Shown: one piece after another, positions 6,356-15,650 of the stretch
Position numbering within the stretch: the first letter of the stretch is position 1
Layout of the letters: every line of letters begins with the position of its first letter
NCBI GenBank assembly: GCA_900540545.1
Contig: UQGJ01000042.1
Coordinates: forward strand, 1 to 21,162
Length of the DNA stretch: 21,162 nucleotides
Reading direction: 5' to 3'
Source of the DNA: an uncultured Eubacteriales bacterium
GTDB lineage: Bacteria; Bacillota; Clostridia; Oscillospirales; Oscillospiraceae
Translations under genes and position numbers: made by a program
Notes under the pieces: model-generated
What the model was told of the DNA's origin: nothing
Database searches by the model: none
What the model saw: the letters and a program-made list of their open reading frames with translations, nothing else

Positions 6356-8200
6356 ATGAAACGATTTTTCCTCTTCCAAAAAACCACAGGTCCCGACTGG
6401 AGCCTGGGCAAAAAGGCCGGCTTCTGGCTGTGGAACCTCTTCTTCGTGGCCGCCTCAGCCCTGGGCATCGGCGCCCTGTCCCTGTTCTTCGCCGCCGTGG
6501 TCCAGCGGGGCGCCATGTTCAAAAGCTACTTCACCCACCCCCTCATCGCCCTGCTGAACCTGGCCCCGGTGCTGCTTCTGATGCTGGTCCTGTACTTCCT
6601 CACCGGCCGGGCCGGGCTGAGCTACGGCGTCACCGCCGGAGTCACCCTGGGCCTCACCATCGCCAGCTGGTTCAAGCTCCAGTTCCGCAACGACCCCATG
6701 ATGTTTGAGGACCTCTTTCTCATCAAAGAGGCTGGGAACATGGCGGGGAAGTACCAGCTCTTCGTCACCAAGACCATGGTGGCGGCCCTGCTTCTGGTCC
6801 TGGCGGGCTGGGCCTTCCTCCACTTCTTCGTCCGGGGGCGGCTGACCGTCCGGCCCCGGTACCTGGGCTTCTCCCTGTGTCTGTGCCTGTGCTTCCCCCT
6901 GTCCGACGCGGTGAAGAGCGACGACGTTTACAACAACCGCACCGCCAACAACGACCTTATCAACCGCTGGTCCGCCACGGAGGTCTACACCTCCAAGGGC
7001 TTTGTCTACCCCTTCCTCCACTCCTCCAAGTCGGCCTTCGAGGCGCCCCCCGACGGCTACGATGAGCACCGGGCCAAGGCCATCCTGTCGGCCTACGCCG
7101 ACGCGGACATCCCCGAGGACCAGAAGGTCAACGTCATCTCCATCATGCTGGAGTCCTACAACGACTTCACCAAGTTTGGCGTCCCCGCCCTGGACCCCAA
7201 GGTCTACGCCGACTACCACGCCCTGGAGGCCGAGGGGGTCTCCGGCAATCTGGTCACCAACATCTTTGCCGGCGGCACCGTGGACTCCGAGCGCATGTTC
7301 CTCACCGGGTACTCCGACCTGGGCTCCTTCCGGGCCCAGACCAACGCCTACCCCTGGTATTTCCGCTCCCAGGGCTACTACGCCACCGGGGCCCACGGCT
7401 GTTACTCCTGGTTCTACAACCGGGAGAACATCAACCCCAACATGGGCTTCCAGGACTACAAATTCGTGGAGAACTACTTTGCCGACGCCACTGGGGGCGA
7501 CGTGGCCTATGACAAGACCTTCTTCCCCGGCATTATCGACCAGTGGGAGAACCGCCCCAAGGACCAGCCCTTCTTCGCCTACGACCTGACCTACCAGGGC
7601 CACGGCCCCTACAACGACGACGTGCTCTGGTGGGAGGACGGCTACAACTACGTGCTGGGCGGGGACTACACCGACGCGGAGCGTAACATCCTGAACAACT
7701 ACTTCGGCTCGGTCTACGACACCAACCAGCATCTGAAGGAGTTCTTCGACTACTACCGCAAGGCCCCCGAGCCGGTGGTCATCGTGGTCTTCGGGGACCA
7801 TAACCCCTGGCTGGGAGACGGCAACTCCGTCTACCACGCCCTGGGCATCGACCTGGACTTCTCCACCGAGGCCGGGTTCTATAACTACTACGCTACCCGC
7901 TACCTCATCTGGGCCAACGACGCGGCTAAGGCCGCCCTGGGCCGGGACTTCACCGGCGAAGGCCCCACCATCAGCCCCAACTTTTTGATGAACGAGGTCT
8001 TCCGCCAGTGCGGCTGGACCGGCCCAGCCTTCACCCAGGCCACCCAGCAGGTCATGGACCGGGTCCCTGTAATCAACAACCCCACCGGCCTCTACGTGGA
8101 GAACGGCGCCCTTACCGGTGCCCTCACCCCCGAGGGCCAGGCCCTGGAGGACGACTACGAGATGCTGCAATACTACTACCGCAAGCACTTCCTCTATTGA
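6356..8200 (+). CDS. LTA synthase family protein (sulfatase/alkaline phosphatase superfamily)
   Basis: This is a membrane-anchored phosphoglycerol-transferase-type enzyme of 614 residues. The N-terminal half has about five membrane helices (roughly 24-50, 62-85, 89-108, 140-160, 168-184). The extracellular catalytic domain carries the LtaS residues: Glu266 in IMLESYND, nucleophile Thr308 in FAGGTVDSE, and Asp481-His482 in VFGDHNPW. Family members polymerise lipoteichoic acid or add phosphoglycerol to glycolipids from phosphatidylglycerol; which substrate applies here cannot be told. The ATG at 6356 has only a weak AAGAGAG site. It stands alone between two terminators. The C-terminal stretch after about 570 (LTPEGQALEDDYEMLQYYYRKHFLY) is typical of clostridial relatives. 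Confidence 0.9.
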   Translation: MKRFFLFQKTTGPDWSLGKKAGFWLWNLFFVAASALGIGALSLFFAAVVQRGAMFKSYFTHPLIALLNLAPVLLLMLVLYFLTGRAGLSYGVTAGVTLGLTIASWFKLQFRNDPMMFEDLFLIKEAGNMAGKYQLFVTKTMVAALLLVLAGWAFLHFFVRGRLTVRPRYLGFSLCLCLCFPLSDAVKSDDVYNNRTANNDLINRWSATEVYTSKGFVYPFLHSSKSAFEAPPDGYDEHRAKAILSAYADADIPEDQKVNVISIMLESYNDFTKFGVPALDPKVYADYHALEAEGVSGNLVTNIFAGGTVDSERMFLTGYSDLGSFRAQTNAYPWYFRSQGYYATGAHGCYSWFYNRENINPNMGFQDYKFVENYFADATGGDVAYDKTFFPGIIDQWENRPKDQPFFAYDLTYQGHGPYNDDVLWWEDGYNYVLGGDYTDAERNILNNYFGSVYDTNQHLKEFFDYYRKAPEPVVIVVFGDHNPWLGDGNSVYHALGIDLDFSTEAGFYNYYATRYLIWANDAAKAALGRDFTGEGPTISPNFLMNEVFRQCGWTGPAFTQATQQVMDRVPVINNPTGLYVENGALTGALTPEGQALEDDYEMLQYYYRKHFLY

Positions 8201-8206
8201 TAACGA

Positions 8207-8240
8207 GGGCCGCCCCACCGGGCGGCCCGTCGTCTCTCTC
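8207..8240 (+). terminator. Probable terminator after the LTA-synthase-like gene
   Basis: GGGCCGCCC (8207-8215), CACC and GGGCGGCCC (8220-8228) form a perfect 9-bp stem. It is followed by a T/C-rich stretch rather than a pure T-run, so it may be less efficient. Confidence 0.6.
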
Positions 8241-8244
8241 CCCC

Positions 8245-8286
8245 TGTCATTGCGAACCAGCCCGCAAGGCTGGTGCGGCAATCCGT
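8245..8286 (+). repeat. TGTCATTGCG-type dispersed palindromic repeat, copy 1
   Basis: ATTGC...GCAAT enclose ACCAGCC-CGCAA-GGCTGGT, followed by CCGTA. A diverged copy lies at 16802-16841. Repeats of this TCATTGCGA...GCAATCC type are widespread in bacteria and their function is unclear. Confidence 0.65.
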
Positions 8287-8290
8287 ATCT

Positions 8291-8321
8291 CCCCGTAGGG
8301 GGCGGCGTCCCCGACGCCCCG
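8291..8321 (+). repeat. GTAGGGGGCGGCGTC palindromic repeat, copy 1
   Basis: GGCGTC (8304-8309) pairs with GACGCC (8313-8318) around CCC, preceded by CGTAGGGGGC. An inverted copy lies near 16750-16782. It ends just before the pentapeptide gene's ribosome binding site. Confidence 0.55.
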
Positions 8322-8343
8322 CTCATCATTCGGAGGTCTCCCC

Positions 8344-8958
8344 ATGAACGACGATTTTCTCTCCCTCACCCGCGCCGCCCAGGCGGAGGATTCCGAGCTG
8401 TCCGGCCTGACCGTCCAGGGCCTGACCCTGGCGGGGGAGGACCTGACGGGCCTGACCCTCACCGGCTGTACCTTCACCCGCTGCCGGTTCCTCTCCTGCG
8501 ACTGGTCCGCCGCCAGCTTCACCGGCGTGACCTTCACCGACTGCGACCTGTCCGGCTCCGTCTTTTCCGACACCTACTGGAGCCGCTTCGCCTGGACCGA
8601 CAGCAAGCTCTCCGGCTGCGCCTTTGTCAACAGCCGGTTCCAGCAGGGGCAGGCCGAGGGCTGCCCCATGCCCTACGGCAACTATGAAAAATGTAAGTTC
8701 CGTCTAGTGTCCTTCTCCCACAGCGACTTGTCCGGCTCCTTTTTTCCACACTGCAAGCTGTCGTCGGTAACTTTCGCCGACTGTACCTTGACCCAATGCA
8801 GCTTCTTCCAGTCCCCCCTCAAAGGCATGGACCTGACCACCAACCGCATCGGCGGCCTGACCCTGTCGGAGGACCTCCACGAGCTGCGCGGCGCCACCCT
8901 GGACCTCTACCAGTCCGCCGACCTAGCCCGCCGCCTTGGAATCATCGTGAAGGAGTAG
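8344..8958 (+). CDS. Qnr-like pentapeptide-repeat protein
   Basis: The 204-residue protein is built of pentapeptide repeats, A(D/N)LXX-type, for example LSGLTVQGLTLAGEDLTGLTLTGCTF, DCDLSGSVF, DSKLSGCAF, HSDLSGSFF and DCTLTQCSF. These predict a right-handed quadrilateral beta-helix that mimics DNA. The C-terminus LRGATLDLYQSADLARRLGIIVKE closely resembles the dimerisation end of Qnr proteins (form LxGaxLDxYQAxxLxxRLGI). An irregular stretch near residues 99-113 (FQQGQAEGCPMPYGN) could be a loop, as in Qnr. Qnr and MfpA bind DNA gyrase. GGAGG (8332-8336) precedes the ATG. Gyrase binding here is inference from family resemblance; distant relatives have no known role. Confidence 0.85.
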   Translation: MNDDFLSLTRAAQAEDSELSGLTVQGLTLAGEDLTGLTLTGCTFTRCRFLSCDWSAASFTGVTFTDCDLSGSVFSDTYWSRFAWTDSKLSGCAFVNSRFQQGQAEGCPMPYGNYEKCKFRLVSFSHSDLSGSFFPHCKLSSVTFADCTLTQCSFFQSPLKGMDLTTNRIGGLTLSEDLHELRGATLDLYQSADLARRLGIIVKE

Positions 8959-8978
8959 GGCCGGCATACATGCCGGCC
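8959..8978. terminator. Palindrome directly after the pentapeptide gene
   Basis: GGCCGGCAT (8959-8967), AC, ATGCCGGCC (8970-8978) form a perfect 9-bp stem touching the stop codon. No T-run follows, so it may be a weak terminator or a dispersed palindrome. Confidence 0.4.
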
Positions 8979-8979
8979 G

Positions 8980-9382
8980 CACCCCATTGCGCTGGCGTGG
9001 CGCGCCTACCCTGGCAATGCCCAGCAAGGCTGGTTCATGTCGGCGGGCGGCCGCAAGGGCCGTCCGTGCAGACCCCCAACGGGCGCACGGCCGATTCAAA
9101 AACGTACAGACCTTGTGGCGGCTTGTTTGCACCAAGTAAAACGCAGCTACTATCAAGTCTTGCCCGGTCATATGCCGAGGGGCGATAGCCGAAGTTGTTC
9201 GACCACCAGACCGATACGAGCTGCAACGGCTCTCACGTCCTGCCATCCCCCGAGAACCGTACCGCCGCCCACCCGTTCCCCGGGGTCCAGGGGGCGGCGG
9301 ATAGGGCATTGAAAATGCCCGTGCCGCCCCCGGTCCTTCTTTCCGTCCCCTTTCTTCGAGAAGAAAGGGGACCCCCGGAGGG
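8980..9382 (+). repeat. Composite dispersed repeat, copy B
   Basis: This is the uninterrupted copy of the composite repeat: TGCGCTGGCGTGGCGCGCCT (8988-9007), a GGGCGGCC-GCAAG-GGCCGTCC hairpin (9045-9065), ACAGACCTTGTGGCGG, CTACTATCAAGTCTT, CATATGCCGAGGGGCGATAG, ACGAGCTGCAACGGCT, and then the two-hairpin element. It fills the gap between the pentapeptide gene and the rnhA terminator; no gene is seen in 8979-9398. Confidence 0.75.
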
Positions 9383-9392
9383 CGCTGCCCTC
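9284..9392 (-). repeat. Dispersed hairpin element, copy 4 (two-hairpin form)
   Basis: Hairpin 1 is a 13-bp stem (9345-9357 with 9360-9372). Hairpin 2 pairs GGGGGCGGC (9290-9298) with GCCGCCCCC (9323-9331), enclosing GGGCATT-GAA-AATGCCC (9304-9320). Compared with copy 3 (GGGCCTT/AAGGCCC) a C:G pair is replaced by A:T on both sides. Confidence 0.7.
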
Positions 9393-9398
9393 CATGCA

Positions 9399-9432
9399 AA
9401 AGGCCCGCGTACATCACTGTACGCGGGCCTTT
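9399..9432 (-). terminator. Terminator of the gyrA-SHOCT-rnhA transcript
   Basis: AAAGGCCCGCGTACA (9399-9413) pairs perfectly over 15 bp with TGTACGCGGGCCTTT (9418-9432) around TCAC, 2 nt after the rnhA stop. On the minus strand the stem ends in TTTT. Confidence 0.8.
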
Positions 9433-9434
9433 CC

Positions 9435-9878
9435 CTATCCCTTTTTATACCTCTGGCTCTCCGCCACCGCCAACTCATCACAACGGTTGTTGTACTGGTT
9501 TGCGGCGTGCCCCTTGACCCAGTGGAGGTTCACCGTGTGGTACTCGCACAGCTCCAGCAGCCGCGCCCACAGGTCCGGGTTCAACGCTGGCTTTTTGTCC
9601 CCCTTGACCCAGCCCCGCGCCCGCCAGCCCTTGGCCCAGCCCTTTTCCAGGGCGTCGATGACGTACTTGGAGTCGGAGTAAAGCTCCACGGTGCAGGGCT
9701 CCTTCAGCGCCTCCAGCGCCGTAATGACCCCGGTGAGCTCCATGCGGTTGTTGGTGGTCTGGGCCTCCCCGCCGGAGAGTTCCTTCTTGAACTTCCCGTA
9801 CATGAGAATGGCCCCCCACCCCCCAGGCCCCGGATTCCCGGAGCAGGCCCCGTCGGTGTAGATGGTAATTGTTTTCAT
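9435..9878 (-). CDS. rnhA: Ribonuclease HI
   Basis: RNase HI cuts the RNA strand of RNA:DNA hybrids. The 147-residue sequence has every catalytic residue: Asp9 (YTDGACSGNPG), Glu47 (NNRMEL), Asp69 (YSDSKYV), His124 (VKGHA) and Asp134 (NRCDELA), plus the basic handle KGWAKGWRARGWVKGDKKP. Length is normal. The ATG at 9878 follows GGGGGAAGC, an acceptable ribosome binding site, and gives the standard family start MKTITIYTDGA. However, the same frame is open upstream through the DUF559 gene to 10295, so a fused protein is possible. It lies at the end of the gyrA-SHOCT transcript, before a strong terminator. Confidence 0.93.
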   Translation of the reverse strand: MKTITIYTDGACSGNPGPGGWGAILMYGKFKKELSGGEAQTTNNRMELTGVITALEALKEPCTVELYSDSKYVIDALEKGWAKGWRARGWVKGDKKPALNPDLWARLLELCEYHTVNLHWVKGHAANQYNNRCDELAVAESQRYKKG

Positions 9879-10295
9879 GCTTCCCCCAAAATAGCCTTCC
9901 CCTGGGGGAAGGTGGCGCGGCGCAGCCGCGGCGGATGAGGGGAACGCCTCCCCTACATACCGGTCTTTTTCTGCGCATACGCCATCAAAATTTCGTTTTA
10001 CATCCAGGTTTGTAAATCGGACCACCCGAATATGGCCGACTTGTTCCAGCCATTCCGTCCGGACCGCATCCCGCTCCGGCCCAGCGCCGTCATAGTGCTG
10101 TCCGCCGTCCAATTCCACCGCCAGCCTAGCCTTTTCGCAGTAAAAATCCACAATGTAGTGACCAAATACCTTCTGACGGTGAAAGGGCAGGGGATACGTC
10201 TTGAGATAATCATACCACAGATGATTCTCTTCCTTTGTCGCATCTCTCCGAAGGGTCTGGGCCAGCGTTCGCATCTGTTTTTCCTGTCCCATCAC
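9435..10295 (-). CDS. DUF559 endonuclease-like domain read in frame into RNase HI (286-residue ORF)
   Basis: Residues 1-115 form a complete DUF559 domain, a PD-(D/E)xK / Vsr-like nuclease fold: LRRDATKEENHLWYDYLK, FHRQKVFGHYIVDFYC (Asp50), LAVELDGGQHY (Glu61, Asp63, His67), RTEWLEQVGHIRVVRFTNLDV. The start is GTG 10295 or ATG 10292; the nearest ribosome-binding-like sequence, GAGGGG, lies within the right terminal repeat. Residues about 117-134 (PSSAAAAPRHLPPGEG) are encoded by the left terminal repeat. No stop precedes RNase HI, whose own Met is residue 140. Either the nuclease lost its stop and makes a fusion, or RNase HI is made mainly from its internal start. DUF559 function is not established; nuclease activity is inferred from the motif. 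Confidence 0.75.
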   Translation of the reverse strand: MMGQEKQMRTLAQTLRRDATKEENHLWYDYLKTYPLPFHRQKVFGHYIVDFYCEKARLAVELDGGQHYDGAGPERDAVRTEWLEQVGHIRVVRFTNLDVKRNFDGVCAEKDRYVGEAFPSSAAAAPRHLPPGEGYFGGSMKTITIYTDGACSGNPGPGGWGAILMYGKFKKELSGGEAQTTNNRMELTGVITALEALKEPCTVELYSDSKYVIDALEKGWAKGWRARGWVKGDKKPALNPDLWARLLELCEYHTVNLHWVKGHAANQYNNRCDELAVAESQRYKKG

Positions 10296-10355
10296 AGACC
10301 GTTCCCCTCATCCGCTCCAGTGTGCGCACTAGGCCGCCTTCCCCCAGGGGAAGGC
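9894..10355. mobile_element. 462-bp DUF559 element with terminal inverted repeats
   Basis: The left end (9894-9946) and the right end (10300-10355, minus strand) share the outer 19 nt GCCTTCCCCTGGGGGAAGG exactly and the inner 16 nt GCGGATGAGGGGAACG exactly. The middle differs but is a hairpin at both ends: CGCGGC-GCA-GCCGCG at the left; CCAGTG-TGCG-CACT(A)GG at the right. The DUF559 gene lies between. The element sits 8 nt from the SHOCT stop codon and 15 nt from the rnhA start, so without it the two genes would be 23 nt apart, as expected for an insertion into a compact operon. No target duplication is clear. Confidence 0.75.
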
Positions 10356-10363
10356 CCACCACA

Positions 10364-10720
10364 TCACAGCTCCTTCAAAATCTCCTTCCGCTTCTCCTCG
10401 TACTCCTCCTGGGTGATGAGCCTCTGGTCGTAGAGGGCCCGCAGCTCGGCCAGACGGGCGGCGCTGTCTGCGGCCTGGGGCGGGGGAGGGGGTACGTTTG
10501 GGCTCCCGTCGTCGATTTCAATGGACCCGGCGCTGCCGTTTCCGAAGGCCAGGTAGAAGTTGTAGATAGTGATGCCAAGGGCCACGGCCGTCCACAGGAT
10601 GCCGAACAGGCCCGCCATGGGAATGGCCATGGTCAGACCGATGATGACGAAGATGATGCCTACGATCCCGCCAAAGATACTGGCCCCCTTGCTGGGGCGG
10701 TAGGTCATGCGCCTTCTCAT
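10364..10720 (-). CDS. SHOCT-domain small membrane protein
   Basis: This 118-residue protein has two adjacent membrane helices (about 13-35 and 37-58), a linker with a proline run (NVPPPPPQ), and a C-terminal SHOCT domain AARLAELRALYDQRLITQEEYEEKRKEILKEL. SHOCT is a short helical oligomerisation or binding motif common at the ends of bacterial membrane proteins; no reaction is known. The ATG at 10720 follows AAGGTGAT and lies only 9 nt after the gyrA stop, so it is co-transcribed with gyrA. The stop is 8 nt from the DUF559 element. Confidence 0.82.
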   Translation of the reverse strand: MRRRMTYRPSKGASIFGGIVGIIFVIIGLTMAIPMAGLFGILWTAVALGITIYNFYLAFGNGSAGSIEIDDGSPNVPPPPPQAADSAARLAELRALYDQRLITQEEYEEKRKEILKEL

Positions 10721-10729
10721 ATAATCACC

Positions 10730-13273
<2,544 letters not shown>

Positions 13274-13291
13274 ATCGTTCACTCCTTACGG

Positions 13292-13326
13292 AATTGACAA
13301 TTGACAATTGATCATTGACAATTAAT
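13292..13326 (-). repeat. AT-rich heptamer array, copy 2
   Basis: AATTGAC, AATTGAC, AATTGAT, CATTGAC and AATTAAT follow in 7-nt register between gyrB and gyrA. On the minus strand the unit reads ATTGTCA, the same ATTNTCA family as the arrays at 2589 and 16963. Confidence 0.7.
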
Positions 13327-13397
13327 CCTTTTGCCCGGCCCTCGCTGTTTTGATGATGGCCGTCACATAGTTTTGTTAGTTCCTCTGCTATCCATTC

Positions 13398-15356
13398 TCA
13401 GTAGTCCAGGTTCATCGCCTTTTGCGCGTTGGCCTCGATATACTCCCGTCTCGGCTCCACCTTTTCGCCCATGAGCAGGGTGAAGATCTCGTCGGCCCGG
13501 ACGGCGTCCTCCATGGTAATGCGCTTGAGGGTACGGGTCTCCGGGTTCATGGTGGTCTCCCACAGCTCCTCCGGGTTCATCTCGCCCAGGCCCTTGAACC
13601 GGCTGATGTCCACCTTGGCGTTGGCGTTGTCGCCCCGCATCTCGGCGGAGATGGCGTCCCGCTCCTCGTCGGAGAAGGCCACCCGCGTCACCTTGCCCCT
13701 CACCAGCTTGTAGAGGGGGGGCACAGCGGCGTAGACGTAGCCGTGCTCGATGAGGGGCCGCATGAAGCGGAAGAAGAAGGTGAGCATCAGGGTGCGGATG
13801 TGGGCGCCGTCCACGTCGGCATCGGCCATGATGACCACCTTGTGGTAACGCAGCTTTTCCGCGTCGAACTCCTCCCCCAGGCCGGCGCCCAGGGCGGTGA
13901 TGACCGGGGTGAGCTTGTCGTTGCCGTATACCTTGTCAGCCCGGGCCTTCTCCACGTTGAGCATCTTGCCCCACAGGGGGAGGATGGCCTGATAGCGAGA
14001 GTCCCGGCCCTGCTTGGCCGAGCCGCCGGCGGAGTCGCCCTCGACGATGTACAGCTCGGTGAGGGCCGCGTCCCGCTCATAGCAGTCGGCCAGCTTGCCG
14101 GGTAGGGTGGCCCCGTCCAGGGCCGTCTTGCGGCGGATGTTCTCTCTGGCCCGCCGGGCGGCCTCTCTGGCCCGGTTGGCCGTGAGGGCCTTCTCCAGGA
14201 TGGCCTTGCCCACCCCCGGATGCTCCTCCAGATACTCCTCCAGCTTTTCGCTGACGATGCCGTCCACCAGGGTCCTGATTTCCGAGTTGCCCAGCTTGGC
14301 CTTGGTCTGGCCCTCGAACTGGGCGTCGGTGAGCTTCACGGAGATGATGCAGGACAATCCCTCCCGGCAGTCCTCGCCGGAGACCTTGTCATCGTTTTTC
14401 AGCAGGCCAATTTTGGCCCCGTAGTTGTTCAGCACCCGGGTGAGGGCCGCCTTGAAGCCGGTCTCGTGCATACCGCCCTCGGGGGTGTGGACGTTGTTGG
14501 CGAAGGACAAAATCAGCTCGTTGTAGCTGTCGTTGTACTGGAAGGCGATCTCCGCGATGGAGTCCCCCTTCTGGCCGTTCATGTAGATGACGTCCTCGTG
14601 GATGGGGGTCTTGTTCCGGTTGATATAGGTGACGAACTCCCGGATGCCGCCGGCATAGCACATGTCGTCGCTCTGCTCCCGGCCGGGGCGCTCATCCACG
14701 GTGTGGATGCGCAGGCCCGCGTTCAGGAAGGCCTCCTCCCGCATCCGGGTATGGAGGATGTCATAGTCGTACTCGGTGGTGTCGGTGAACATCTCCGGGT
14801 CGGGCTTGAAGGTGACATAGGTGCCGTGCCGGTCGGTTTCACCCACCACGGTCATCTCCTGGGTCACCTTGCCCCTGGCGAACTTCATCTCGTAGATGTT
14901 CCCGTCCTTGTGGACCTGGACCTCCATCCACTCGCTCAGGGCGTTGACCACGCTGGCGCCCACGCCGTGGAGGCCGCCGGAGACCTTGTAGCCGCCGCCG
15001 CCGAACTTGCCGCCGGCGTGAAGGATGGTCAGCACCACCTCCAGGGCGGGCCGCCCGGTCTGGGGCTGGATGTCCACGGGGATGCCGCGGCCGTTGTCGA
15101 TGACCTGGATGATGTCGCCGGGCTTGATGGTGACGAAAATCTCCGTGCAGAAGCCGGCCAGCGCCTCGTCAATGGCGTTGTCCACGATTTCATACACCAG
15201 ATGGTGGAGGCCCGAGGACGAGGTGGAGCCGATGTACATGCCCGGACGCTTCCGGACCGCCTCCAGCCCCTCCAGCACCTGGATCTCAGAGCCGCCATAC
15301 TCGTGCTCGACCTGCTCCATCTGGCTGATCTCGCTGGTTTCCAATTCTTCAGACAT
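13398..15356 (-). CDS. gyrB: DNA gyrase subunit B
   Basis: GyrB supplies the ATPase and part of the metal site of gyrase. The 652-residue protein has a GHKL ATPase domain (EIVDNAIDEALAG, DNGRGIPVDIQ, GLHGVGASVVNALS), a transducer domain, a TOPRIM domain with EGDSAGGSAKQGRD (from Glu439) and DADVDGAHI, and the tail RFKGLGEMNPEELWETTM. Length is normal for Gram-positive GyrB. The ATG at 15356 is chosen because AGGAGG stands 7 nt upstream; an earlier in-frame start at 15389 has no such site. The usual PLRGK/PLKGK motif reads PLWGK (Trp462). It follows remB closely. Confidence 0.97.
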   Translation of the reverse strand: MSEELETSEISQMEQVEHEYGGSEIQVLEGLEAVRKRPGMYIGSTSSSGLHHLVYEIVDNAIDEALAGFCTEIFVTIKPGDIIQVIDNGRGIPVDIQPQTGRPALEVVLTILHAGGKFGGGGYKVSGGLHGVGASVVNALSEWMEVQVHKDGNIYEMKFARGKVTQEMTVVGETDRHGTYVTFKPDPEMFTDTTEYDYDILHTRMREEAFLNAGLRIHTVDERPGREQSDDMCYAGGIREFVTYINRNKTPIHEDVIYMNGQKGDSIAEIAFQYNDSYNELILSFANNVHTPEGGMHETGFKAALTRVLNNYGAKIGLLKNDDKVSGEDCREGLSCIISVKLTDAQFEGQTKAKLGNSEIRTLVDGIVSEKLEEYLEEHPGVGKAILEKALTANRAREAARRARENIRRKTALDGATLPGKLADCYERDAALTELYIVEGDSAGGSAKQGRDSRYQAILPLWGKMLNVEKARADKVYGNDKLTPVITALGAGLGEEFDAEKLRYHKVVIMADADVDGAHIRTLMLTFFFRFMRPLIEHGYVYAAVPPLYKLVRGKVTRVAFSDEERDAISAEMRGDNANAKVDISRFKGLGEMNPEELWETTMNPETRTLKRITMEDAVRADEIFTLLMGEKVEPRREYIEANAQKAMNLDY

Positions 15357-15385
15357 GCTAAAACCTCCTGGTTTATTCTCTTTTC

Positions 15386-15646
15386 TCATTCAAATGTGCC
15401 GTTCTCCACCCGCCGCAGCAGGGTGGCGGGGGAGAGCTGGGAGAGATAGACGGTGACTTCCCCACGGCCCTTGCACAGCACAAAGGACTTGGGCAGGTCG
15501 CCGGACACGTCCACCACCCGTCCCGCCCTCTCGCAGCCGTTCAAAAAGCCGCGGGTGAGGTGGGATGAGGTGGTGTTATCCATATCAAAAACGCCGATGA
15601 CGTCCCGGTAGGGCACCACGACGGATTGACCCAAGTGAAGATACAT
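15386..15646 (-). CDS. remB: Extracellular matrix regulator RemB (DUF370/RemA family)
   Basis: The 86-residue protein matches the RemA/RemB family: MYLHLGQSVVVPYRDVIGVFDMDNTT near the start, then VVDVSGDLPKSFVLCKG and VYLSQLSPATLLRRV. In Bacillus subtilis remB (yaaB) lies between recF and gyrB and takes part in matrix gene control; the position here is the same apart from one inserted membrane gene. AAAGGAT precedes the ATG at 15646. It ends about 30 nt before the gyrB start, so the two are probably co-transcribed. Confidence 0.9.
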   Translation of the reverse strand: MYLHLGQSVVVPYRDVIGVFDMDNTTSSHLTRGFLNGCERAGRVVDVSGDLPKSFVLCKGRGEVTVYLSQLSPATLLRRVENGTFE

Positions 15647-15650
15647 GCGC

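Noticed and set aside
9880..10370. Target-site duplication around the DUF559 element
   Set aside because: The flanks (CCCCCAAAATA at the left, CCACCACATCAC at the right) show no convincing direct repeat, so insertion is argued only from the ends and gene spacing.
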